NCBI GenBank assembly: GCA_013815485.1
Contig: JACDGB010000102.1
Span: forward strand, 1-6,612
Source of the DNA: Rubrobacter sp.
Lineage (GTDB): Bacteria; Actinomycetota; Rubrobacteria; Rubrobacterales; Rubrobacteraceae
Length of the DNA: 6,612 nt
Direction: 5' to 3'
Positions 1-4,907 of this stretch are shown piece by piece. The translations under genes and the position numbers were made by a program. Numbering within the stretch: the first letter of the stretch is position 1; every line of letters begins with the position of its first letter. Under the pieces are notes generated by a model, which saw nothing but the letters and a program-made list of their open reading frames with translations, was not told the DNA's origin and did not search any database.

Positions 1-194
1 GTGGCGCTCGTCATGAGTAGCTGAGTGGCGACGATGGCCCCGAATCCGAAGGCGAACCACAGCCCGGCCTTGATCCTGTAGCCTCCGCCCCGCTCCCTCA
101 AGAGCGCCATGCCAGGAAGAGCCGGGACATAGAAAAGCAGGACCAAAGGCAGCATCCGCAGAAACCCGAGCCCGATGTCCGTAACTATCTCCAT
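1..194 (-). CDS. Membrane protein, N-terminal part (runs off the left edge)
   Basis: Reading the minus strand from the ATG at 194 gives 64 open residues to the window edge. There are two hydrophobic stretches, at about residues 7-32 (rich in L, V, F, P) and 43-62 (LWFAFGFGAIVATQLLM), joined by a short basic loop (LRERGGGYRIK). This is the pattern of a small multi-spanning inner-membrane protein. The start is well fixed, because an in-frame TAG lies at 206-204, nine bases upstream, and the next ATG would remove part of the first membrane segment. No Shine-Dalgarno sequence precedes the ATG. Instead a TAGACT box ends six bases before it, which fits leaderless transcription. It is divergent from the gene at 287. 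I do not recognise the family, and with only 64 residues no function can be assigned. Confidence 0.6.
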   Translation of the reverse strand, partial: MEIVTDIGLGFLRMLPLVLLFYVPALPGMALLRERGGGYRIKAGLWFAFGFGAIVATQLLMTSA

Positions 195-200
195 GAGATC

Positions 201-206
201 AGTCTA
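201..206 (-). promoter_or_regulatory. Candidate -10 box (TAGACT) of the leftmost membrane-protein gene
   Basis: On the minus strand TAGACT is followed by six bases and then the ATG at 194. This is the TANNNT spacing typical of leaderless transcripts in actinobacteria. No convincing -35 element is seen upstream. Confidence 0.35.
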
Positions 207-250
207 CACCAGAGGTTGCGGGTTGCTGGAAAACCGCTTATTCTGTGAGC

Positions 251-277
251 TAAGATACTTGTACCATTCAACGGAGG
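251..277 (+). promoter_or_regulatory. Candidate -10 box and ribosome binding site for the gene at 287
   Basis: TAAGAT at 251-256 fits a -10 box and would place the transcript start near 263. A strong GGAGG at 273-277 stands nine bases before the ATG at 287 and decides that start. No -35 hexamer stands at the right distance: the nearest, TTGCTG at 223, is 22 bp away. Confidence 0.4.
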
Positions 278-286
278 CGGTGGCGC

Positions 287-679
287 ATGGGAATAAATCA
301 GAGGGTTTCGCTCAGGAAGTTCATAGAAGATGTCCGTCGTTGGGTGGAGGAGGGCCGGAGCGACGATTGGATCGCCAGCGCCCTCGGGACGAGTCCGTCA
401 TCTGTGCAATCGTTCCGGTCGCGCAACGCGATCTACCGCCGGGATGCTGGATCCGTCCTTCACGACCCGCAAGAGTACAATTCCTACGAGGGGGCGCTGG
501 ATCCGGATGGACCCGGTGTGTGGTTCGATCCCGCCGTGGGCGACGACCCGCGCTGGAAGGATCGCTGGAGCCGCTCCGAACGGGTGGAGGTCCGTCTGAC
601 GCCCACGCGGATAGTCCTGGTGCGTCGTGGCGGCGCCCTGCGTGGCGCGCGTTACGCGCATCAGACCGCGACCCCATAG
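287..679 (+). CDS. Small protein with a probable helix-turn-helix (hypothetical)
   Basis: A 130-residue protein started by the ATG at 287, with GGAGG at 273-277. Residues 8-22 look like an amphipathic helix. Residues 26-46 (including DDWIASALGTSPSSVQSFR) have the look of a helix-turn-helix: a short helix, a turn at the GTS, and a second helix with several polar and basic side chains followed by R44 and R46. The middle (55-95) is polar and rich in D, P and W. Residues 98-114 (RVEVRLTPTRIVLVRR) look like two beta strands, and the tail is basic. This suggests a small DNA-binding or regulatory protein, which is inference from pattern only. I cannot name the family. The good ribosome site, the strong start and the fit between two promoters support it as a real gene. 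Its last bases sit about 15 bp from the rnpB -10 box. Confidence 0.7.
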   Translation: MGINQRVSLRKFIEDVRRWVEEGRSDDWIASALGTSPSSVQSFRSRNAIYRRDAGSVLHDPQEYNSYEGALDPDGPGVWFDPAVGDDPRWKDRWSRSERVEVRLTPTRIVLVRRGGALRGARYAHQTATP

Positions 680-694
680 AACAACCCCCTAATG

Positions 695-700
695 TATAAT
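695..700 (+). promoter_or_regulatory. -10 box of rnpB (TATAAT)
   Basis: A perfect TATAAT ends seven bases before the expected 5' end of the RNase P RNA at about 707, which is correct spacing for a -10 element. The expected -35 position (about 672-677, CCCCAT) does not resemble TTGACA and overlaps the stop codon of the preceding gene (677-679). Confidence 0.7.
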
Positions 701-706
701 CCCCGC

Positions 707-1144
707 CGGTTCGGGCCGTCCGACCCGCCGCTGTCGTCCTGGATCCAACCAGGGTGGTAGAGCAAAGTCCGGACTCGCGAGGCGAAAGCCGAAAGGCGGA
801 CGCCGAAAGGCCGCTCGGGCCAATAACCCGAGGGGCGGGGGACGCAAGTCCTCCGTCACGTCAAGTGCAACAGAGAGCAGACCAGCCGATGGATCGGGTC
901 CCCGATCACAGGTGATGGGTGAAAGGGTGGGGTAAGAGCCCACCGGCGGCATCCCGAGAGGGACCGGCCAGGTAAACCACCGGTGCGAGCAAGCCAAAGT
1001 GTCCCGGATGCCGCGAGGCGTCTCGGGCTGGTAGGTGCGGCTCTCCGCAGGGAGAGCCTCGTAGGGAAGTTCCGCAGAACGCCCCCACGAGAGATGGATG
1101 GTGGGATAGAGCAGGATCCGGCTTACGGGACGGCCCGGACTTTA
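707..1144 (+). ncRNA. rnpB: RNase P RNA, bacterial type A
   Basis: This is the catalytic RNA of ribonuclease P, which removes the 5' leader of pre-tRNAs. The ends are set by the terminal helix P1: 708-721 pairs with 1128-1141 without a mismatch (GU pairs allowed). Conserved blocks appear in order. CR-I contains GCAAAGTCCGGACT (762-775). The CR-II block around GTGCAACAGAGAGCA is at 865-879. The GGGTGAAAGGG...GGTAAGAG block is at 917-938, with its closing CCCACC. GCAAGCCAAAGTG follows near 989-1001. CR-V reads GCAGGATCCGGCTTAC (1111-1126). The long-range helix P4 forms perfectly: 765-773 (AAG, bulged T, CCGGA) pairs with TCCGGCTT at 1117-1124. At about 438 nt it is somewhat longer than the 377-nt E. 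coli RNA. Protein-length open frames on either strand here are chance. Confidence 0.95.
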
Positions 1145-1149
1145 TAGGC

Positions 1150-1178
1150 GGCAGGTTGTTTTTTGCGTCATGCCTGCC
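1150..1178. terminator. Weak hairpin and T-run between convergent rnpB and the adenosyltransferase gene
   Basis: GGCAGG (1150-1155) can pair with CCTGCC (1173-1178) around a 17-base loop that holds a run of six T (1159-1164). The T-run follows the rnpB 3' end by about 15 bases, so it may end rnpB transcription, but it is not directly preceded by a strong GC stem. The rest of 1179-1244 shows nothing recognisable. Confidence 0.25.
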
Positions 1179-1244
1179 TGGCAAGCCTCCAATTCTTCCA
1201 CGACAGCCACCCAGAGCCAGAATCCGCCGGGCTTTCGCCAACGT

Positions 1245-1778
1245 CTACGAACCCTTCGAAGTACGGACTTTCCCGTCGGCCCCGCGGGCGACGACGAAGA
1301 GAAGGTCCGAGAGCCGGTTGACAGCCCGGACGGCATTGGGATATCCTTCAGCGTAGCCTGCGGCGACCAGGCTCCGCTCGGCGCGGCGCACGACGGAGCG
1401 GGCCACATCGAGCAGCGCCCCGAGACGGCTCTCCCCAGGCACGACGAACTCGCGCGGTATCTCCACGCGCCCCCGCCATTCAGAAAGAGCCTCATCCACG
1501 TACCGCAGGTCATCCTCGCCGACGGCGTTGTCCTCCTTCGGCATCGCCACGTCGCCCATGACCCGATAGAGAAGTCGTTGTATCTCCAACAGCAGCGTCC
1601 CTATATCTCCGTCTCCAGCTTCGGCGCGGGCGAGACCGAGGAAGGAGCTGGCCTCGTCCACATCGCCCAGAACGATTATGCGCGGGTCGTGCTTGCCCAT
1701 GCGCCCCGAGCCGAGCAGGGTCGTTGTCCCATCGTCGCCGCGTCCCGTGGAGACCGGCGGGTTAGTGTCTTCGCTCAT
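1245..1778 (-). CDS. Cob(I)alamin adenosyltransferase, PduO type
   Basis: A 177-residue cytosolic enzyme that transfers the 5'-deoxyadenosyl group of ATP to cob(I)alamin, making adenosylcobalamin. It carries the PduO-family landmarks in order: the ATP-binding N-terminal segment TGRGDDGTTTLLGSGRMGK (11-29), then DPRI...LGDVDEASSFLGLAR (31-51), FVVPGES (111-117), ARSVVRRAER (126-135) and NRLSDLLFVVAR (154-165). Length is close to the usual 180-190, so it appears complete. One deviation is PGES where PGGS is common. The start is the ATG at 1778, with GAAAGGA (1789-1783) as ribosome site. It is a single-gene unit, convergent with rnpB and divergent from the binding-protein gene. No corrinoid-using enzyme or other B12 gene is in view, and the upstream region shows no cobalamin riboswitch. 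It could serve either de novo synthesis or salvage. The symbol (pduO, mmaB or cobO in different genomes) cannot be decided here. Confidence 0.92.
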   Translation of the reverse strand: MSEDTNPPVSTGRGDDGTTTLLGSGRMGKHDPRIIVLGDVDEASSFLGLARAEAGDGDIGTLLLEIQRLLYRVMGDVAMPKEDNAVGEDDLRYVDEALSEWRGRVEIPREFVVPGESRLGALLDVARSVVRRAERSLVAAGYAEGYPNAVRAVNRLSDLLFVVARGADGKVRTSKGS

Positions 1779-1817
1779 GTGTTCCTTTCGGGCGTCGGAA
1801 GTTGGCCTCCGGCAAGG

Positions 1818-1843
1818 TAGCCCGGAACGCTCTGGGGCGCAAG
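1818..1843 (+). repeat. 26-bp direct repeat, copy A
   Basis: This stretch matches 3251-3276 at 23 of 26 positions in the same orientation. The last 18 bases (AACGCTCTGGGGCGCAAG) differ by only one. The two copies flank the binding-protein gene. On the minus strand the end of this copy reads TTGCGC and is followed 18 bases later by TACCTT, so it could also supply a -35 for the adenosyltransferase gene, though weakly. Confidence 0.6.
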
Positions 1844-1848
1844 GGCCG

Positions 1849-1878
1849 CGGATGGGCGAGCATCCGGCGCGATCGCGC
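1849..1878. other. Stem-loop followed by a 12-bp perfect palindrome
   Basis: CGGATG (1849-1854) pairs with CATCCG (1861-1866) around a six-base loop. It is directly followed by the perfect palindrome GCGCGATCGCGC (1867-1878). Both lie in the 150-bp spacer between the divergent adenosyltransferase and binding-protein genes, where operators and promoters would be expected. No clear -10/-35 pair for the binding-protein gene is visible. A regulatory role is inference. Confidence 0.35.
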
Positions 1879-1916
1879 AGACGGTAGTAGCATGCCTCTG
1901 GTGGAGAAACATTGAG

Positions 1917-1923
1917 AGGAGGG
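1917..1923 (+). promoter_or_regulatory. Ribosome binding site that fixes the GTG start at 1929
   Basis: AGGAGGG stands five bases before GTG at 1929. The resulting N-terminus contains the expected Tat motif at residues 15-21, so this start is preferred. Confidence 0.7.
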
Positions 1924-1928
1924 CTACC

Positions 1929-2267
1929 GTGTACGGGACGAGAGGTGCGGTGTCCGGGGGGCGTTCGTTCAGCCGCCGGGAGTTTCTGAGGGTCGGGGGA
2001 GCTAGTTTAGCGAGGACTGCGCTGTTCGGGGGCACTCTGGCGGGTTGCGGTGGGGGAGGTTCGGATTCGGGTGATCTCATCTTCTCGATGGGACCGGACA
2101 CTACCGGGAATTTGCAGAAGCTGGTGAAGAAATTCAACGACCAGAACAAGGGCGATTTTCAGGCAAAGTATCGGGTCATGCCCGCCGATAGCGGACAATA
2201 TTTCGAGCAGCTTCGCACCCAGTTTCAGGCTGGTGGCGGAGGCGTAGATGTGATCGGGGGGATGTGA
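1929..2267 (+). CDS. Binding protein, N-terminal fragment: Tat signal, lipobox and start of lobe 1
   Basis: As read, this frame gives 112 residues. Residues 15-21 (SRREFLR) match the twin-arginine export motif. A hydrophobic stretch (23-38) leads to a lipobox LAGC (37-40) with C40 as the lipidated cysteine, followed by a flexible GGGGSDSG linker. This predicts Tat export and anchoring as a lipoprotein. Residues 60-109 (LQKLVKKFNDQN...YFEQLRTQFQAGG) are the start of the first ligand-binding lobe. Read without a frameshift, the product would be exported but could not bind ligand. Confidence 0.6.
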   Translation: MYGTRGAVSGGRSFSRREFLRVGGASLARTALFGGTLAGCGGGGSDSGDLIFSMGPDTTGNLQKLVKKFNDQNKGDFQAKYRVMPADSGQYFEQLRTQFQAGGGGVDVIGGM

Positions 2268-3253
2268 TCTGGCCGGCGCAGTTCGCGGCCAACGGTTGGA
2301 TCGCGGACGTCTCGGATCGCTTCCCCGAGTCGGAGCGGAGCAACTTCCTCGATGGGCCGATTCAGTCGCTGATCTATGAAGACAAGATATACGGCGTGCC
2401 GTGGTTCACGGATGCCGGGATGCTCTACTACAGGAGCGATCTCCTGGACAAGAGCGGCTTCTCTGGGCCGCCGAAGACCTGGGAAGAACTGAAGGAGCAG
2501 GCCATGAAGGTGGTGCGGGATCAGGGCGTCAAGTACGGCTTCTTGTTCCAGGGGGCCGAGTACGAGGGCGGCACGGTGAACGGGTTGGAGTACATCTGGA
2601 CGCACGGGGGCGACGCGCTCGACGGTCAGGCGGTCGTCATAGATAGCCCCGAGTCCGTGGCGGGGCTACGGACGCAGCAGGATATGGTGATAGACGGCGT
2701 CGCGCCGCAGGCCGTGGCGAATTACACGGAGACGGAGTCCCAGTCAACGTTTCTCAACGGCGACGCGGTGTTCTGTCGGAACTGGCCGTACATGTACGCT
2801 CTGGTCGGCAACCCGGACGAGTCCACGATAGAGCCAGGACAGGTGGGCGTCGCGCCGCTTCCGGTTGGGGGGAGCCAGACCCAGACCGTCAGCGGACTCG
2901 GAGGATGGAACATGATGATCAACGCCTCGTCTGACAAGCCGGACGAGGCGTGGGAGTTCATCCAGTTCATGACCAACGAGTCGAGCCAGAAGTTCAGGGC
3001 GCTGGAGGCTACGCTGCTGCCAACCCTCAACTCGCTCTACGAAGACCGGGAAGTCGTGGAGAACGTCCCCGTCATAAGGCTCGGCGCGGAGGCGCTGAAG
3101 AGCTCCCGCCCGCGTCCGGTCTCGCCATACTACTCCGACATGTCGTTGAGCATGGCCGCGCAGTTCAACGACCTGGTCTCGGACAATACCTCGCCCGAAA
3201 AAGCAGCCCGGACGCTCCAGGAGGAACTGAAGAACATCGTCGAGCAGAGCTAG
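2264..3253 (+). CDS. Binding protein, C-terminal fragment: most of both lobes, no signal
   Basis: This is the rest of the protein, in the -1 frame relative to the N-terminal half and overlapping its stop codon. The annotated-style ATG at 2264 (MIWPAQF) has no ribosome site of its own; it is an artefact of the shift, since the intact protein would read DVIWPAQF. Family features follow: YGVPWFTDAGMLYYRSDLLDKSG (about 45-67 of this fragment), KTWEELKEQA, a segment like GDAVFCRNWPYMYAL, GGWNMMINASSDKPDEAWEFIQFM, and a helical C-terminus ending LQEELKNIVEQS. Expressed alone it would be a signal-less cytosolic product, so function depends on repair of the frame. Confidence 0.6.
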   Translation: MIWPAQFAANGWIADVSDRFPESERSNFLDGPIQSLIYEDKIYGVPWFTDAGMLYYRSDLLDKSGFSGPPKTWEELKEQAMKVVRDQGVKYGFLFQGAEYEGGTVNGLEYIWTHGGDALDGQAVVIDSPESVAGLRTQQDMVIDGVAPQAVANYTETESQSTFLNGDAVFCRNWPYMYALVGNPDESTIEPGQVGVAPLPVGGSQTQTVSGLGGWNMMINASSDKPDEAWEFIQFMTNESSQKFRALEATLLPTLNSLYEDREVVENVPVIRLGAEALKSSRPRPVSPYYSDMSLSMAAQFNDLVSDNTSPEKAARTLQEELKNIVEQS

Positions 3254-3276
3254 CCGGCAACGCTCCGGGGCGCAAG
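3251..3276 (+). repeat. 26-bp direct repeat, copy B
   Basis: Same orientation as 1818-1843, with 23 of 26 bases identical. It begins exactly at the TAG stop of the binding-protein gene and fills most of the 46-bp gap to the AAA ATPase, covering its -35 region. Confidence 0.6.
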
Positions 3277-3284
3277 CCGTGGGT

Positions 3285-3290
3285 TAGAAT
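3285..3290 (+). promoter_or_regulatory. -10 box (TAGAAT) of the AAA ATPase gene, leaderless-type
   Basis: TAGAAT ends nine bases before the ATG at 3300, so transcription would start at or within a few bases of the start codon. No Shine-Dalgarno sequence lies in the gap (CCGCGAACC). The same hexamer occurs upstream of the methyltransferase at 5947. The -35 position falls within repeat copy B and does not match TTGACA. Confidence 0.45.
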
Positions 3291-3299
3291 CCGCGAACC

Positions 3300-4856
3300 A
3301 TGAAGGTTCGGGTCAGCTTTCCACTCAGTTCCGGCGGCGCTTTCGGGAGAGCCGCCGCTGTCGCCGCCCGGCATCATTCTTACCGGGTCGAGGGGACGAA
3401 TGGGACGGCGCGGGTTTTGGTGGACCTGGATCTCCCCTCCGATTGGCGCCCTCTGGACGAGTTCTCGGGACTGCTTCGCGGTGAAGAAGAGGCCGGATAC
3501 ATCGCTGACGGGACGCCGATCTCGGGCGAAGAGTTATTCGGGGGGCTGCGGTGTTTCTTCAGAAAGCAGCGTTCCGGCCGGCCGGCCAAAGAGTGGTGTA
3601 CGCCGCGCTCGCTGGGAGACAAGCAGCTCTTCCCGTGTCGTCAAATCCGGATATACGACAACGAACACCCCACCAAAAACTCCTGGTATTCGCTCGGTAA
3701 TATGGACGAGGACGGCGTATTTCAGGTGGACAAGGACGCCATCACCGACCGCATCCTCTCGGATCTCGGGCCGTGCGCGCGGTGTCCCATCCTCGACCTA
3801 GACACGACAGCGGAGATCGTCGCTCGCCTGCCGGAAGAGATAGATCCGGGCAAGGAGACGGGCTGGCGCTACCGGGAGAATGGCCCTCTTGCGAGTTGGA
3901 CCATCGGCAAGGACCATGCCAGTGAAGAGCCTGAAGAGGTCCCGGAGGCGGAGGAGCGGGAGGGCCTGCTGGAGAGGTTGGCGCGCAGCGTGAGGAGCGG
4001 CGGGGCCGGGGTCGCGGCGGCCTCGGGGACCGCGCCTGGCAGCCGGAATGTCCCCCCGACGCGATATGAGGATGTGGGGGGGATGCGCGAGACCATCGCC
4101 CTCGTGCGCGAGGCTGTGGAGTTGCCGATCACGCACCCCGAAGTTTTCAAGAAGCTGAACATCCGCCCGCACAAAGGGATTCTTTTCTATGGACCGCCGG
4201 GCACGGGAAAGACGTTGCTTGCGCGGGCCGTGGCCCATGAGAGCGGGGCGCACTTCATCGCGGTGTCGGGGCCGGAGATCCTCAACAAGTACTGGGGACA
4301 GAGTGAGGCGCGGCTGCGCTCCATCTTCTCCGAGGCGCGAGCCAGGTCGCCCGCCATCGTCCTCTTCGACGAGATAGACTCCTTCGCCTCCTCGCGCGAC
4401 ATGATGAGCGAGAGCTTCGAGGCGACGCTCGTCTCCCAGCTACTCTCCCTCATGGACGGCATGAGCGACCTCGGGCGCGTGTGCGTCATCGCCACCACCA
4501 ACAGGCCCTCCGCGCTGGATTCGGCGCTGCGGCGGCCCGGCCGGTTCGACCACGAGATCGAGATCGGTCTTCCAGACGCCGAAGCGCGCCTGCACATCCT
4601 GGGCATCCACGCAAAAGGCATGCCCACCGCCCCGGCCCTCGACCTCAATCAGATAGCACAGCACACCGGCAGCTACTCTGGCGCGGACCTCGAAGCCCTG
4701 TGCCGCGAGGCGGCCCTTGTATGCATGCGCCGCACCATAGACCTCGGCGACTTCGGGAAGCGCATAGCGCCGCACCAGCTCTCCGCCCTCTCCGTCACCA
4801 CCTACGACTTCCGCACCGCCATGAAGCGCGTCGGCCCCAGCATCCGGCGCAATTAG
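3300..4856 (+). CDS. AAA ATPase, CDC48-like single ring domain with a five-cysteine N-terminal region
   Basis: A 518-residue protein. Residues 255-515 form one classical AAA module: YEDVGGM (256-262), Walker A GPPGTGKT (298-305), pore loop KYWG (330-333) whose aromatic pair could grip a threaded substrate, Walker B IVLFDEID (353-360), sensor 1 N401, arginine fingers R412 and R415 in ALRRPGRFD, and sensor 2-type GADLEAL (461-467). Such rings use ATP to unfold or remodel proteins. CDC48/p97 and VAT have two rings, but this has one. There is no membrane segment or zinc-protease motif, so it is not FtsH. Residues 1-205 match no domain I know and hold C85, C100, C113, C159 and C162 (the last two as CARC). 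An acidic, then Gly/Ala-rich linker follows (208-250). The start is fixed by the in-frame TAG at 3285. No partner gene is adjacent and the substrate is unknown. Confidence 0.9.
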   Translation: MKVRVSFPLSSGGAFGRAAAVAARHHSYRVEGTNGTARVLVDLDLPSDWRPLDEFSGLLRGEEEAGYIADGTPISGEELFGGLRCFFRKQRSGRPAKEWCTPRSLGDKQLFPCRQIRIYDNEHPTKNSWYSLGNMDEDGVFQVDKDAITDRILSDLGPCARCPILDLDTTAEIVARLPEEIDPGKETGWRYRENGPLASWTIGKDHASEEPEEVPEAEEREGLLERLARSVRSGGAGVAAASGTAPGSRNVPPTRYEDVGGMRETIALVREAVELPITHPEVFKKLNIRPHKGILFYGPPGTGKTLLARAVAHESGAHFIAVSGPEILNKYWGQSEARLRSIFSEARARSPAIVLFDEIDSFASSRDMMSESFEATLVSQLLSLMDGMSDLGRVCVIATTNRPSALDSALRRPGRFDHEIEIGLPDAEARLHILGIHAKGMPTAPALDLNQIAQHTGSYSGADLEALCREAALVCMRRTIDLGDFGKRIAPHQLSALSVTTYDFRTAMKRVGPSIRRN

Positions 4857-4866
4857 TGGCGTCCGC

Positions 4867-4907
4867 TCCGCCTCACGGGAGACCGGTCGACCCGGGTCTC
4901 AGGCGGA
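4867..4907. terminator. Large hairpin between convergent genes, possible two-way terminator
   Basis: TCCGCCT (4867-4873) pairs with AGGCGGA (4901-4907). Inside, GAGACC (4879-4884) pairs with GGTCTC (4895-4900), leaving a five-base bulge on one side and a ten-base loop. It begins 11 bases after the ATPase stop and overlaps the last codons of the minus-strand gene. No T-run follows on either strand, so it is not a canonical intrinsic terminator, but its place between converging genes fits a transcription block. Confidence 0.5.

Larger units (their letters stand above)
1929..3253 (+). pseudogene. Extracellular sugar-binding lipoprotein (ABC transporter), split by a frameshift
   Basis: The two halves together give one family 1 solute-binding protein of about 441 residues, a normal length for binding proteins of the maltose/trehalose/glycerol-phosphate type. 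Such proteins are tethered outside the membrane and pass a sugar to an ABC permease. Reading breaks at a run of six G (2256-2261). In frame 0 it continues ATG TGA and stops at 2267. Adding one G restores VDVIGGDVIWPAQFAANGW, the typical 'aG..DV......fa..g.l' block of the family. The open frame then runs without a stop to TAG at 3253. No permease or ATP-binding gene lies on either side, so the partner is unknown and the ligand cannot be told. The shift may be a sequencing error, a recent mutation or a switchable homopolymer. The near-perfect state of both halves argues against an old pseudogene. The gene lies between two copies of a 26-bp repeat. Confidence 0.8.

Noticed and set aside
689..1241. 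Open reading frames on the minus strand across the rnpB region
   Set aside because: They lie inside a clearly folded RNase P RNA, have no ribosome sites and show biased low-complexity translations. They are chance frames in GC-rich DNA.
1142..1513. Minus-strand 123-residue frame overlapping the adenosyltransferase end, as a possible frameshifted C-terminus
   Set aside because: The adenosyltransferase already contains its C-terminal NRLSDLLF motif and reaches normal length. The other frame has no family resemblance.
1779..1928. Possible cobalamin riboswitch upstream of the adenosyltransferase gene
   Set aside because: Read on the minus strand, the spacer lacks the B12-box and the other conserved cobalamin riboswitch segments, and only about 150 bp are available.
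2255..2267. Classic programmed -1 frameshift site (X XXY YYZ)
   Set aside because: In frame 0 the heptamer is C GGG GGG, so re-pairing in the P site would be poor. No obvious downstream pseudoknot was seen. Only simple homopolymer slippage remains possible.
1860..4853. Shared 12-mer AGCATCCGGCGC at 1859-1870 and near 4842-4853
   Set aside because: One copy is in a hairpin and the other encodes the end of the ATPase. The match does not extend and is easily chance in GC-rich sequence.
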